64,000 nucleotides of DNA from contig JAFWCB010000007.1 of NCBI GenBank assembly GCA_017537025.1, forward strand, positions 124,001-188,000, read 5' to 3'. The DNA is from Sediminibacterium sp. GTDB taxonomy: Bacteria > Bacteroidota > Bacteroidia > Chitinophagales > Chitinophagaceae. Of the stretch, positions 28,126-36,633 are shown one piece after another. Every line of letters starts with the position of its first letter. Within the stretch, counting starts at the first letter, position 1. The notes under the pieces were generated by a model that was given only the letters and a program-made list of their open reading frames with translations, made no database searches and was not told the origin of the DNA. The translations under genes were made by a program, and so were the position numbers.

Positions 28126-28771
28126 GTAAGGCTTGTATAATAGCGTTTTTCTTTTGTTTAGCAACTTCAGCAATAGTTTGTGCGTTAATATTCGGCAATA
28201 AAGGCACATTGATGATCTTTGGATACCCACTCCATTTCACGATTTCTTCTTCATAATCCATATAAGTATCCGTAAATATCCAACCTGCAACAGGTATATC
28301 ATTCGATCTGCAAAAAGCGGCTGTTAATAATGAATGATTGATACTGCCTAAATAATTTCTACTAACCAAAATCACTTTTATGCGCAACAATTTTATGAAA
28401 TCTGCTACCAATAATTGATCACCCAAAGGAACCAATAAACCTCCTGCTCCTTCTATTAATAAATCTTGATCCCCCGTTTTTTCTTTTATTTGTTCAAAAG
28501 CTTGAATCAGCTTAATTACCTCAATGATTTTTTTTTCTTCCCGTGCAGCAATATGCGGAGATGCAGGAAGTTGAAATTTATATATTTCTGAATAAAATGT
28601 GCAGGCTTTATTAGAAATTAAAGATTTTACTTTTTCGGTATCTGTACCTTCCGCAAAACCAGCCTGAATGGGCTTCCAATAGTGTGCCCCCAGGGCTTCT
28701 GCAAGTATAGCTGATACTACCGTTTTGCCTACATCAGTACCAATACCTGTAATAAAATAGGGATTAAACAT
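28118..28771 (-). CDS. bioD: Dethiobiotin synthetase
   Basis: A 217-residue ATP-dependent enzyme with FITGIGTDVGKTVVSAILAEAL (P-loop GTDVGKT, near 6-18), YWKPIQAGF and EGAGGLLVPLGDQL. It closes the ureido ring of dethiobiotin from diaminopelargonate and CO2. The other biotin genes are not in the window. It is the first gene of the bioD/cyclo-ligase/lpxK/rnr overlapping set. Confidence 0.95.
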   Translation of the reverse strand: MFNPYFITGIGTDVGKTVVSAILAEALGAHYWKPIQAGFAEGTDTEKVKSLISNKACTFYSEIYKFQLPASPHIAAREEKKIIEVIKLIQAFEQIKEKTGDQDLLIEGAGGLLVPLGDQLLVADFIKLLRIKVILVSRNYLGSINHSLLTAAFCRSNDIPVAGWIFTDTYMDYEEEIVKWSGYPKIINVPLLPNINAQTIAEVAKQKKNAIIQALHG

Positions 28772-28842
28772 ATTGCAAATTACCTAAATGCGGGCAATTC
28801 AATACTTTTGGTTTTTCACGTACCAACATCGCATTTCAATTT

Positions 28843-30486
28843 ATGAGAAATATATTTATTCTATGTGCATTGTGTTTTATGATAACCCGGTTACCTGCAC
28901 AATATCCTTACGCTATTATACCGGAACCGGCATCTATGATAAAAACAAGGTTTGATGGAGGTAACCCTTTTATACTTCGTTCGAGCACAAGAATTAAAGC
29001 CCCAGAAAAATATGCCGAGCAAACTACCTATTTTTCCGAATCGATTACCACACAAACAGGAATTGCCTTAAACGGAGCATTAACGCTTCCCAGAAACTTT
29101 ATTATTGTAACAGAGGCTCCGGAAAAAATTACCATGCCCGAAATGTATAAGATAACTACTTCTCAAGAAATCCTGCGAATTGAAATAAGAGATAAAAGAG
29201 GTTATATCAATGCCATTCAAACCGTTCTACAATTACTGCCGCTAGAAAAGGTTTCAACAGCTGAAATTGAGACGATCGAAATTACAGACTATCCCCGTTT
29301 TTCATATAGGGGTATGCACCTCGATGTGGTGCGACATATATTTCCCGTTAATTATATTAAAAAATATATCGATTATCTCACGTTTCACAAATTCAATACT
29401 TTTCATTGGCATCTTACAGACGATCAAGGATGGCGTATAGAAATGAAAAACTATCCTAAACTCAATACTATCGGCTCTTTTAGAAACGCTACTTTAATCG
29501 GGCATTTTAAAGATATACCCGCCAAGTATGATAGTACCCGATACGGCGGTTATTATACTCGTGCAGAAATTGCTGATATTGTTGCCTATGCCAATGTACG
29601 CGGTATCACTATCATACCTGAAATTGATATCCCCGGGCATAGCAGAGCCGCTATTGCTGCTTACCCTGAACTCAGTACAAATCCGGATACAACATGGCAG
29701 GTAGCCACAACATGGGGTATGTATAATCGACAAAACAATGTATTAGCACCTAAGCCCGCTACCTTTACTTTCTTAGAAACTGTATTTAGTGAATTGATGG
29801 AGCTCTTCCCTTCTACTTATATACATATTGGTGGAGATGAATGCAGTAAAATGTGGTGGAAGCAGGATTCGAAAACACAAGCTTTTATGCGAGAAAATAA
29901 CATAAAAGATGAAACAGCTTTACAAACTTATTTTATAGAATATATAGCAAACTTTCTTCAAAAAAATAATCGAATAGCCATTGGTTGGCATGAGATTAAT
30001 GAAGGTGATATTGATACAGCCACTATTGTGATGAATTGGGGTACCGAAAAACAGGCTATAGAAGCAGCCAAAAAAGGATTTCGAGTAATCCAAACGCCGG
30101 GAAAGCCTTTTTATTTTGATCATTATCAATCCGCCGACCTCTCCGATAGTTTGGCTATTCATGGATATAATTCATTGGAAGCTGTGTACAATTTCGAACC
30201 CATTCCCAATGCTATTAGCATGGCAGGTTTGGGAGATAAAATAGTAGGCGGACAAGCCAATGTGTGGACAGAGTATATGGGCAATGAGAAAAAAGTGGAT
30301 TATATGATTTTTCCACGTATGACAGCACTCAGTGAAACCTTATGGATCAACCCGACAAAAAAATCTTACACTCATTTTTTGAAGCGCCTAGAAAAACAAA
30401 TGATCCCCCGCTATCAATTTTGGAACAGTAGTTATTTCCCAAAGTATAAACAATGGGGTATTGCGCAAACACCTGCTAATAAATAA
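28843..30486 (+). CDS. Exported beta-N-acetylhexosaminidase, GH20
   Basis: A 547-residue enzyme with a signal peptide (FILCALCFMITRLPAQ), a GH20b-type beta domain, and the GH20 barrel with RGMHLDVVRHIFP, FHWHLTDDQGWRIEMK and the catalytic pair in HIGGDECSKMWW (Asp-Glu). It removes terminal GlcNAc or GalNAc from chitin oligomers or glycans in the periplasm or outside. A second GH20 gene lies at 40232 and nagB follows that one, so it fits GlcNAc use. A strong terminator directly follows the stop. Confidence 0.95.
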   Translation: MRNIFILCALCFMITRLPAQYPYAIIPEPASMIKTRFDGGNPFILRSSTRIKAPEKYAEQTTYFSESITTQTGIALNGALTLPRNFIIVTEAPEKITMPEMYKITTSQEILRIEIRDKRGYINAIQTVLQLLPLEKVSTAEIETIEITDYPRFSYRGMHLDVVRHIFPVNYIKKYIDYLTFHKFNTFHWHLTDDQGWRIEMKNYPKLNTIGSFRNATLIGHFKDIPAKYDSTRYGGYYTRAEIADIVAYANVRGITIIPEIDIPGHSRAAIAAYPELSTNPDTTWQVATTWGMYNRQNNVLAPKPATFTFLETVFSELMELFPSTYIHIGGDECSKMWWKQDSKTQAFMRENNIKDETALQTYFIEYIANFLQKNNRIAIGWHEINEGDIDTATIVMNWGTEKQAIEAAKKGFRVIQTPGKPFYFDHYQSADLSDSLAIHGYNSLEAVYNFEPIPNAISMAGLGDKIVGGQANVWTEYMGNEKKVDYMIFPRMTALSETLWINPTKKSYTHFLKRLEKQMIPRYQFWNSSYFPKYKQWGIAQTPANK

Positions 30487-30519
30487 AAGATCCCCCCAAC
30501 ACTACTATTGGGGGATCTT
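30487..30519. terminator. Strong terminator between the GH20 gene and a small gene
   Basis: AAGATCCCCC (487-496 of this kb) pairs perfectly with GGGGGATCTT (510-519), with a 13-base loop. The hairpin lies one base after the GH20 stop and ends one base before the end of the minus-strand gene, so it can serve both. Confidence 0.75.
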
Positions 30520-30520
30520 A

Positions 30521-30724
30521 TTAGAAGTTTTCTTTGAAGTTAATATGTGCTGATTTCATGCCTCTTTGAATTTTCCAAAGATCAATCAACCCAAATTTAG
30601 TTTTGCGTGATACTGCCTTTGACATTACCACATCTGTTGCAATTGTTTCTTTTACTTCTTTTACCAAATCATTTAAATGCGCCCGATCGATTTGTACGAT
30701 ACCAGGCATAACATCGCCTTTCAT
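30521..30724 (-). CDS. Small conserved protein of unknown function
   Basis: A 67-residue protein with the pattern IVQIDRAHLNDLVKEVKETIA then IDLWKIQRGMK. This resembles a group of small Bacteroidota proteins with EVKETLA and DLWNIQR motifs; I know of no function. An internal ATG at 30709 (MPGIVQID) is an equally good start. A TACCTTTG box on the minus strand (30863-30856) lies about 130 bases upstream. Confidence 0.6.
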   Translation of the reverse strand: MKGDVMPGIVQIDRAHLNDLVKEVKETIATDVVMSKAVSRKTKFGLIDLWKIQRGMKSAHINFKENF

Positions 30725-30906
30725 TGTATTACTATTTTAATTTTTACAAATATTTTTTGAGCCTCGGTAGAAATTATAACTTAATCGTTGCAGTAATATG
30801 GTGTTAATTCAACCTACCTGTGAAGTGATATCAACTATTTTGCTCAATGCTGGCGCAAAGGTACGATGATGTAAGTTGATAAAAAAATTAAACTGCAAAA
30901 GAATCG

Positions 30907-31959
30907 TTAATATGTACTCTTGCTTTTGATAAAATCTGTTACCAAATAGCTAATTAGCTTACCCGTTCCGGGATCTGTTCTTCCATCACTTAATACACTG
31001 GCTGCTTCAGAAATATGCAAATAAGCCACTTTGCTATCTGCAGCAACAAAATGCATGTATTGCCGTGCCTGATTAATGGTAATTCCTACGGGAGATTGTG
31101 CACTACTAAGCGTTTGCGCAATACTATCTACATCTAATTCAATACCGCAATAAGTATCATCCGTAAACCCGGTAGCGTGCGCAATAGCTTGCATAAAAGT
31201 TCTTTTTTCATGCACAAATATGTCTTCATAAGTAATGCAATCCACAAATGGATTATTTACAATATCAATCCATACATTTTGAGGTATATAGTTTTCATGT
31301 ATGCCAACCACACAGTATTTTTCTAAATAGCCATCAGCTTCGGCATAGGTAAAACCGTTACCACTATGCCTTCCTTCCATCGGTCTGAAATCGGCATGAG
31401 CATCTACATTAATGGCATTTATTTGTGCAATAGGTATGAGCCCGGCTTTATAATACCCTTTTGCAGCACCTTTAATACAGGGATAAGCGTTATTATGTCC
31501 ACCACCAACTACAATAGGTATTTTACCAAACTGCGTAATGGTATGAATTAATTGTTCAACAGCATCATCTACGGTATTTACTGCATGCCTGAATGCCTCC
31601 ATTTTTTCTTCCCCCTCATGGGCATGTTGTTCTATCAATTGTTCGATCACAGAAAAATCAAAATGCCCCAACAGCAAAATATCGCTTCCCTCTAAGAAAT
31701 CATTACTTTGAATATTTAAAAAAGCTTTTAAGAAAGATAACCAAGCAGAGTCGGCACCACCAATACCTCCATTCGCTTTTACACCAATATCTTCCGGGAT
31801 ACCTAATAACACATATTGGGCGGTCGACGATCGTAAAGATGCCTCCAACTGCTGCGGATATTGAACCACCTGAACTCTCTCCCCTAATTTGGTTTCAAAA
31901 CGGCGGATACGGGTAAGCGATAAAATATCTTGTTTATTGTAGATTTTCAAGTGGGTCAT
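30907..31959 (-). CDS. hutG: Formimidoylglutamase-like hydrolase, arginase family
   Basis: A 350-residue ureohydrolase-fold enzyme with the manganese motifs VVGGGHNNAYP, INVDAHADFRP and GIELDVDSI. It hydrolyses N-formimidoyl-glutamate to glutamate and formamide, or is a close relative such as agmatinase. The neighbouring imidazolonepropionase gene makes formimidoylglutamate hydrolysis, the last step of histidine breakdown, the likely role. Other hut genes (hutH, hutU) are not in the window. Confidence 0.75.
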   Translation of the reverse strand: MTHLKIYNKQDILSLTRIRRFETKLGERVQVVQYPQQLEASLRSSTAQYVLLGIPEDIGVKANGGIGGADSAWLSFLKAFLNIQSNDFLEGSDILLLGHFDFSVIEQLIEQHAHEGEEKMEAFRHAVNTVDDAVEQLIHTITQFGKIPIVVGGGHNNAYPCIKGAAKGYYKAGLIPIAQINAINVDAHADFRPMEGRHSGNGFTYAEADGYLEKYCVVGIHENYIPQNVWIDIVNNPFVDCITYEDIFVHEKRTFMQAIAHATGFTDDTYCGIELDVDSIAQTLSSAQSPVGITINQARQYMHFVAADSKVAYLHISEAASVLSDGRTDPGTGKLISYLVTDFIKSKSTY

Positions 31960-32003
31960 ACAACAGTTTTAGCTACCTAAATATAATTTTTTTCTATTCG
32001 GAA

Positions 32004-33242
32004 TTATAAGAAATTTCCATTGATCATTACTTTATCTATCAGATTTGAAGAAAAGCTATATGGCAAATAAGCGATTGATGGAATAGGTTTGCTGAATATC
32101 AAATTAGCCCTTTTACCAATAGCAATACTGCCCACTTCATTGGCAAGATCCATAGCAAAAGCACCATTAATGGTAGCTGCATTAATGGCCGCTTCCGGTA
32201 ACATTTTCATCTGAATACAGGCTAATGCAACTACGAAATTCATATTTCCACCCGGACTAGACCCAGGATTATAATCCGAAGCAAGGGCCAGCGCCGCGTT
32301 GGCTGCCATCAAAGCCTTTGCAGGCGGGTATGACATTCGTAGAAAAAAAGCAGCGGTAGGTAGCATCGTACCAATGGTATTCGATTTTGCTAAAGCCTCA
32401 ATATTAACTGCGGTCATGGTTTCTAAATGATCAACACTTAAAGCCCCAACTTCAATACCTGCTTCAACACCCCCCGATGCATGGAGTTGATTGGCATGAA
32501 TTTTTGGAGTAAGTCCAAATTGTTTACCGGCCTCACAGATACGCACTGTTTCTTCATAATTGAAAAAACCACCTTCACAAAATACATCTATATAATCAGC
32601 CAAATTCTCTTTGTGAATAGCAGGCAGCATGTCGTTTATAATTAATTGTATATAGCCCTCATGATTTGTTTGATAAGCAGGGGGATACGTATGCGCTCCT
32701 AAAAAACTAGCTTTTACGGGAATTGGAGCTGCATCTTTAATGCGTTGAATTACGCGAAGCATTTTTAACTCGTTGGCCGTATCAAGTCCATATCCGGATT
32801 TGATTTCAATAGCGCCGGTACCCAATCTCATCAAGGCCTCCAAACGTTCCATAGCACTATCAAATAATACTTGCTCTGTAGCTTGGGCAATTTTTGATGC
32901 AGATTGAATGATACCGCCACCCCTAGCGGCAATCTCGGCATAACTAAGTCCATTTATTTTATCTACAAATTCATTCTCCCGCGAAGCGGCAAAAACAATA
33001 TGTGTATGGCTATCACACCAACATGGCAAAATGGTTGCTCCTTTAGCATCAATATATTCATACCCCCTGTCACCCTGATCCGCCGTGGCGGAGAAGGGCC
33101 CAAATTCTACTATCATTCCATTTTCAATATCAACATATACATTGTCGATAGTTTCCAGTACATTCAATGCTTCCCCGCGTAGTAGGTTATTTTCTCTTGT
33201 AATACCTGCTAATTTGGCAATATTGAAAATTCTTTTACGCAT
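32004..33242 (-). CDS. hutI: Imidazolonepropionase
   Basis: From the ATG at 33242 this is a 412-residue metal-dependent amidohydrolase with the HxH motif DSHTHIVFAASRENEF, HANQLHASGG, and the C-terminal SDYNPGSSPGGNMNFV. It opens imidazolonepropionate to formimidoylglutamate, the third step of histidine breakdown. The N-terminal part (about residues 45-55) holds a stretch, SATADQGDRG, encoded by a palindromic repeat (33069-33100). A longer frame to 33278 lacks family support. It lies 44 bases upstream of hutG. Confidence 0.92.
   Translation of the reverse strand: MRKRIFNIAKLAGITRENNLLRGEALNVLETIDNVYVDIENGMIVEFGPFSATADQGDRGYEYIDAKGATILPCWCDSHTHIVFAASRENEFVDKINGLSYAEIAARGGGIIQSASKIAQATEQVLFDSAMERLEALMRLGTGAIEIKSGYGLDTANELKMLRVIQRIKDAAPIPVKASFLGAHTYPPAYQTNHEGYIQLIINDMLPAIHKENLADYIDVFCEGGFFNYEETVRICEAGKQFGLTPKIHANQLHASGGVEAGIEVGALSVDHLETMTAVNIEALAKSNTIGTMLPTAAFFLRMSYPPAKALMAANAALALASDYNPGSSPGGNMNFVVALACIQMKMLPEAAINAATINGAFAMDLANEVGSIAIGKRANLIFSKPIPSIAYLPYSFSSNLIDKVMINGNFL
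33069..33100. repeat. TCCGCCnnGGCGGA palindromic repeat inside hutI
   Basis: The unit starts TGTCACCCTGA, has the inverted pair TCCGCC (33079-33084)/GGCGGA (33087-33092), and ends AAGGGCC. It is in frame in hutI and replaces or enlarges a surface loop. It shares TGTCACCCTGA with the minus-strand repeat in the GlmU-like gene. Confidence 0.7.
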
Positions 33243-33289
33243 TAACAATCGTTCTTTTAGGATAATCAAAAATACCATTACATTGCCTT

Positions 33290-34048
33290 ATGAATGTGGC
33301 ATTGATAGTGGTAAGATACCCGAAATGGTTGGGATGGGCCGGTTTTTTTTCGATGGCCTTTTTCAGGTTTTCACTTTGGTTCAACTCCAACTATTCCTTT
33401 TGGAAATTAATGGGGTGTGGCCGTAACGGTACTTTCGATAAAACCCCCGACTGGCGGCAATGGGCTGTTTTGTTAGTGTATAGTGATAAGAGGGCAGTGG
33501 ATAGTAAACTACACACTTCACACTTATCACTACCCACTAAACACTACCCACTAAACACTTCCCACTACCCACTACCCACTTTCCTCCTAGCCTGGTGGCG
33601 ATTTTTTGGTTGCGAAAAATGGGAGTTGCTATTACATCCTATAGAGGGACATGGATACTGGGATGGGAAAAAGGTATTTGGTGAATTACCCCGTAAAACA
33701 GATTATGAAGGTCCGATTGCCATACTTACCAGAGCCACAATACGGCTTAATAAATTACATCGGTTTTGGAAATATGTAGATCCTGTTGCCGCACAAATGG
33801 CCGGCGCTAAAGGCTTTATTACATCAATTGGCATTGGTGAAGTGCCGTGGATCAAACAAGCTACTTTTAGTATTTGGGAAAGTAAAGAAGCTATGAAAAA
33901 TTTTGCGTATGCCCTTCCTGAACATGCAGAAGTAATAAGGAAAACACATAAAGAAAACTGGTATAGTGAGGAACTCTTTGTTCGCTTTAGGATACTTGCT
34001 TCTACCGGTACTTTGAATGGCAAATTGCCTTTCAAAATAAATATGTAA
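33290..34048 (+). CDS. CrtA-like (spheroidene-monooxygenase-type) protein with repeat insert
   Basis: A 252-residue protein with the CrtA-family strings YSFWKLMGCGRNGTF, LLLHPIEGHGYWDG, ILTRATIRLNKLHRFW, IGIGEVPWIKQATFSIW and WYSEELFVRF. CrtA of purple bacteria oxidises carotenoids; homologues in Bacteroidota have no proved function, so the role is open. Residues about 64-98 are low-complexity (KLHTSHLSLP, TKHYPLNTSHYPLP) and come from a simple DNA repeat (33474-33591) that looks inserted in frame. It is divergent from hutI with a 47-base gap. Confidence 0.78.
   Translation: MNVALIVVRYPKWLGWAGFFSMAFFRFSLWFNSNYSFWKLMGCGRNGTFDKTPDWRQWAVLLVYSDKRAVDSKLHTSHLSLPTKHYPLNTSHYPLPTFLLAWWRFFGCEKWELLLHPIEGHGYWDGKKVFGELPRKTDYEGPIAILTRATIRLNKLHRFWKYVDPVAAQMAGAKGFITSIGIGEVPWIKQATFSIWESKEAMKNFAYALPEHAEVIRKTHKENWYSEELFVRFRILASTGTLNGKLPFKINM
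33474..33591. repeat. CACTACCCACTAAA-type simple repeat within a coding region
   Basis: This stretch repeats variants of CACTACCCACT, CACTTCCCACT and CACTAAACACT about eight times. It keeps the CrtA-like frame open. The text resembles the spacer repeat at 22556-22580. Confidence 0.7.
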
Positions 34049-34053
34049 CTTTG
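34025..34053 (+). promoter_or_regulatory. Bacteroidota-type promoter for the ADI-like gene
   Basis: TTG (34025-34027), 18 bases, then TAACTTTG (34046-34053) match the -33/-7 pattern. It overlaps the end of the CrtA-like gene and would give a long leader of about 220 bases carrying the AATTCTTAATT repeats. Confidence 0.5.
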
Positions 34054-34182
34054 CTCTTAATGAACAATTGTTCAACCATAGTATTGCTTACCGCCCATTT
34101 TGCCTGGATGTACCGAGGCCTTAACCCAATGCCCGATCACTGAGTATTACTTTTAAAACACCTGGGTACAACTTATTATTTT

Positions 34183-34275
34183 TCAATTAAGAATGAGGAA
34201 TTAGGAATTAAGAATTAAATCTAACAATTCCTACCCTCTAATTCATAATTCTTAATTCACAATTCTCAATTCATC
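34183..34275. repeat. AATTAGGAATTAAGAATT inverted-repeat spacer
   Basis: The leader before the ADI-like gene has AATTAGGAATTAAGAATTAA and, further on, the reverse TTCATAATTCTTAATTCACA, forming an imperfect inverted repeat close to the ATG. It matches the type seen at 20107-20192. Confidence 0.55.
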
Positions 34276-34280
34276 ATTAT

Positions 34281-35714
34281 ATGTCACTCTCTGTAACTTC
34301 TGAAATAGGAACTTTAAAAAAATTATTAGTTCATAGTCCTGATAGCGGACTAGGTAAAGTAGTGCCTTCTAAAGCACAAGACTGGTTATTTGAAGATATT
34401 GTTCATTTAGATACTATTAGAAAAGATGAATACGATTATTATACCAAAATATTATTATACTTTTTAGATCCTGAAAAAATTAAAGGCAGGCTTACCGAAA
34501 TTGATAACCCAAGTAATAATCGCGCCTTTTATAAACCCGAGGATAGCAATTTTCATCGTTCGGATAAAGTAATAGAACTAGAATGGTTATTAGCAGAGAT
34601 TTTAGGAGATCCGGATATTAAAGCCAAATTAGTAGCTTCTGTTTGCGCTATAGAAGGATGTACCTATGCAAAACAAAACGAGTTACTTAATTATAACGCT
34701 ATTGAGCTCGCGAAAACATTTGTGTCGGGCACCTCTCAAAATAAAGAATTACTCTTTGCACCGATCCCCAATTTTATTTTTACGAGAGATATTGGTATAA
34801 CTATCAAAGATCACGTACTCTTGAACAAACCTGCTAAAAAAGCAAGAACACGCGAAGCATTACTGGCGAGATATATTTTCTTCAATCACAAATTTTTTGA
34901 AGGCTTCACGAAAAATATTATTGAGTTATCCGATTCTAATCACAGCTTTTTATTACCCAAAGAAGATGATGATCGTAAAATAACATTAGAGGGCGGTGAT
35001 ATTATGGTAGTGAGCGAAAATCATATTCTGGTGGGTGTAAGTGAACGAACATCTTCCGAAGCCGCTGCTAAAATTACCACCATGCTGTTTGAGATGGGTT
35101 TGATGGATAAAGTTTCCATCGTAAAAATCCCTAAAAAAAGAGATTACATGCATATTGATACAGTATTTACACAGGTGAAAAGAGATGTTTGGGTCATGTT
35201 GGGAAATTTTTCTCGGAAAGCAGTAAAACATGAAGATGATAACGCGGTAGAAAGAATTCTTGAAATTAAAAAAGAAGAAAAAATTAAGATCACACAATTT
35301 CACCGAAAATGCCCCGATAACCCAATTCAATTTGAAAGTTTAGAAGATCTATTGATTGATATCAGCAAAACAGATTTACACTGCGAAAATGAAGTGAAAT
35401 TTATTTTTTCAGGTAATAACGAATTCCCTTACAGTGCCCGCGAGCAATGGACCGATTCCTGTAATCTATTAGCGCTTAAAGAAGGGGTGGTATTGGGGTA
35501 TGATAGGAATGATAAAACCACAGAAGCTTTTCGTAGAGCCGGTTTTAATATTGTTTCTGTAAAAGACCTCATACAACAATTCGAATCCGGAGAAATTACG
35601 GCCGAGCAAATTAGCAATACTTTTATTACCATGCCTTCATCTGAATTATCCAGAGCAAGAGGTGGTTTTCATTGCATGAGTATGCCTTTATTACGTGAAC
35701 CCATTACAAAATAA
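34281..35714 (+). CDS. Arginine-deiminase-like amidinohydrolase
   Basis: A 477-residue protein of the guanidine-modifying (pentein) superfamily, with SEIGTLKKLLVHSP near the start, IFTRDIGI, MHIDTVFTQVKRD (His pair region) and the C-terminal catalytic Cys in RARGGFHCMSMPL. Arginine deiminase is about 410 residues; this is longer and less related, so arginine is only a likely substrate. The CtlX gene follows after 6 bases, suggesting an operon that processes arginine-derived guanidino compounds. Confidence 0.8.
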   Translation: MSLSVTSEIGTLKKLLVHSPDSGLGKVVPSKAQDWLFEDIVHLDTIRKDEYDYYTKILLYFLDPEKIKGRLTEIDNPSNNRAFYKPEDSNFHRSDKVIELEWLLAEILGDPDIKAKLVASVCAIEGCTYAKQNELLNYNAIELAKTFVSGTSQNKELLFAPIPNFIFTRDIGITIKDHVLLNKPAKKARTREALLARYIFFNHKFFEGFTKNIIELSDSNHSFLLPKEDDDRKITLEGGDIMVVSENHILVGVSERTSSEAAAKITTMLFEMGLMDKVSIVKIPKKRDYMHIDTVFTQVKRDVWVMLGNFSRKAVKHEDDNAVERILEIKKEEKIKITQFHRKCPDNPIQFESLEDLLIDISKTDLHCENEVKFIFSGNNEFPYSAREQWTDSCNLLALKEGVVLGYDRNDKTTEAFRRAGFNIVSVKDLIQQFESGEITAEQISNTFITMPSSELSRARGGFHCMSMPLLREPITK

Positions 35715-35720
35715 TTTGCC

Positions 35721-36632
35721 ATGCAACACAGTAATCATTTATTGATGATCAAACCGGTTCGTTTCGACTTTAATGCAGAAACAGCTGTAAATAATAGTTT
35801 TCAAACAAATGTGCAGGATACGCTAGCGCAGGAAAAAGCTGCTGCAGAGTTTACCCAATTTATTAGTGTATTAAGATCACATGGTATTGATGTAACCGTT
35901 GTAGAAGATACCCCTGACCCACATACCCCCGATTCAATTTTCCCTAATAACTGGATCTCTTTTCATACAAATGGAACTGTTTGCTTGTATCCGATGTATG
36001 CCAAGAATAGAAGACTGGAACGTAAACCAACAGTACTTAAAGCGATCGAAGAAAAATTCATCATTCAAAAAACGATTGATTTTACGTACTACGAGCAGGA
36101 TGATATTTTTTTAGAGGGTACGGGTAGTATGGTATTAGATAGAGAAAATAAAATTGCATACGCTTGTTTATCCCCCCGAACCCATGAAAAAGTATTAAGT
36201 GATTTTTGCACGCAACTGGGTTATTCCCCCGTGGTATTTTGGGCACTGGATGCCGAAGGCCAACCCATCTATCACACCAATGTAATGATGTGCGTAGCGG
36301 ATAAATATGTGGTCATTTGTTTAGACTCGATTAGAAATGAAATAGAAAGATCATCGGTAACCGCAAGTATTACTGCTACTAAAAAAGCGATTATTGAGAT
36401 TAGCCTCGATCAGATGAATCATTTTGCTGGTAATATGCTACAGGTTCATAATAAGGATAATGAACCATTCTTGGTAATGTCGAGTCAGGCATATCAATCA
36501 TTACACGCAGATCAAATTGATATGATACAACAGTTCAATCCCATTATTCATTCGGATATCACAACGATTGAAACAAACGGAGGCGGGAGTGCCCGTTGTA
36601 TGATGGCAGAGGTTTTCTTGACGGTAAAATAA
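35721..36632 (+). CDS. ctlX: Citrulline utilization hydrolase CtlX-type pentein
   Basis: A 303-residue pentein-fold enzyme with LLMIKPVRFDFN, SIFPNNWISFHTNG, MYAKNRRLERK, the GTGSMVLDREN acid motif, YHTNVMM (His) and the catalytic Cys in GGGSARCMMAEVFL. The text matches CtlX, described for citrulline use in Francisella, and related dimethylarginine hydrolase-like enzymes. It forms a pair with the arginine-deiminase-like gene. It is convergent with the next gene, one base apart. Confidence 0.85.
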   Translation: MQHSNHLLMIKPVRFDFNAETAVNNSFQTNVQDTLAQEKAAAEFTQFISVLRSHGIDVTVVEDTPDPHTPDSIFPNNWISFHTNGTVCLYPMYAKNRRLERKPTVLKAIEEKFIIQKTIDFTYYEQDDIFLEGTGSMVLDRENKIAYACLSPRTHEKVLSDFCTQLGYSPVVFWALDAEGQPIYHTNVMMCVADKYVVICLDSIRNEIERSSVTASITATKKAIIEISLDQMNHFAGNMLQVHNKDNEPFLVMSSQAYQSLHADQIDMIQQFNPIIHSDITTIETNGGGSARCMMAEVFLTVK

Positions 36633-36633
36633 A

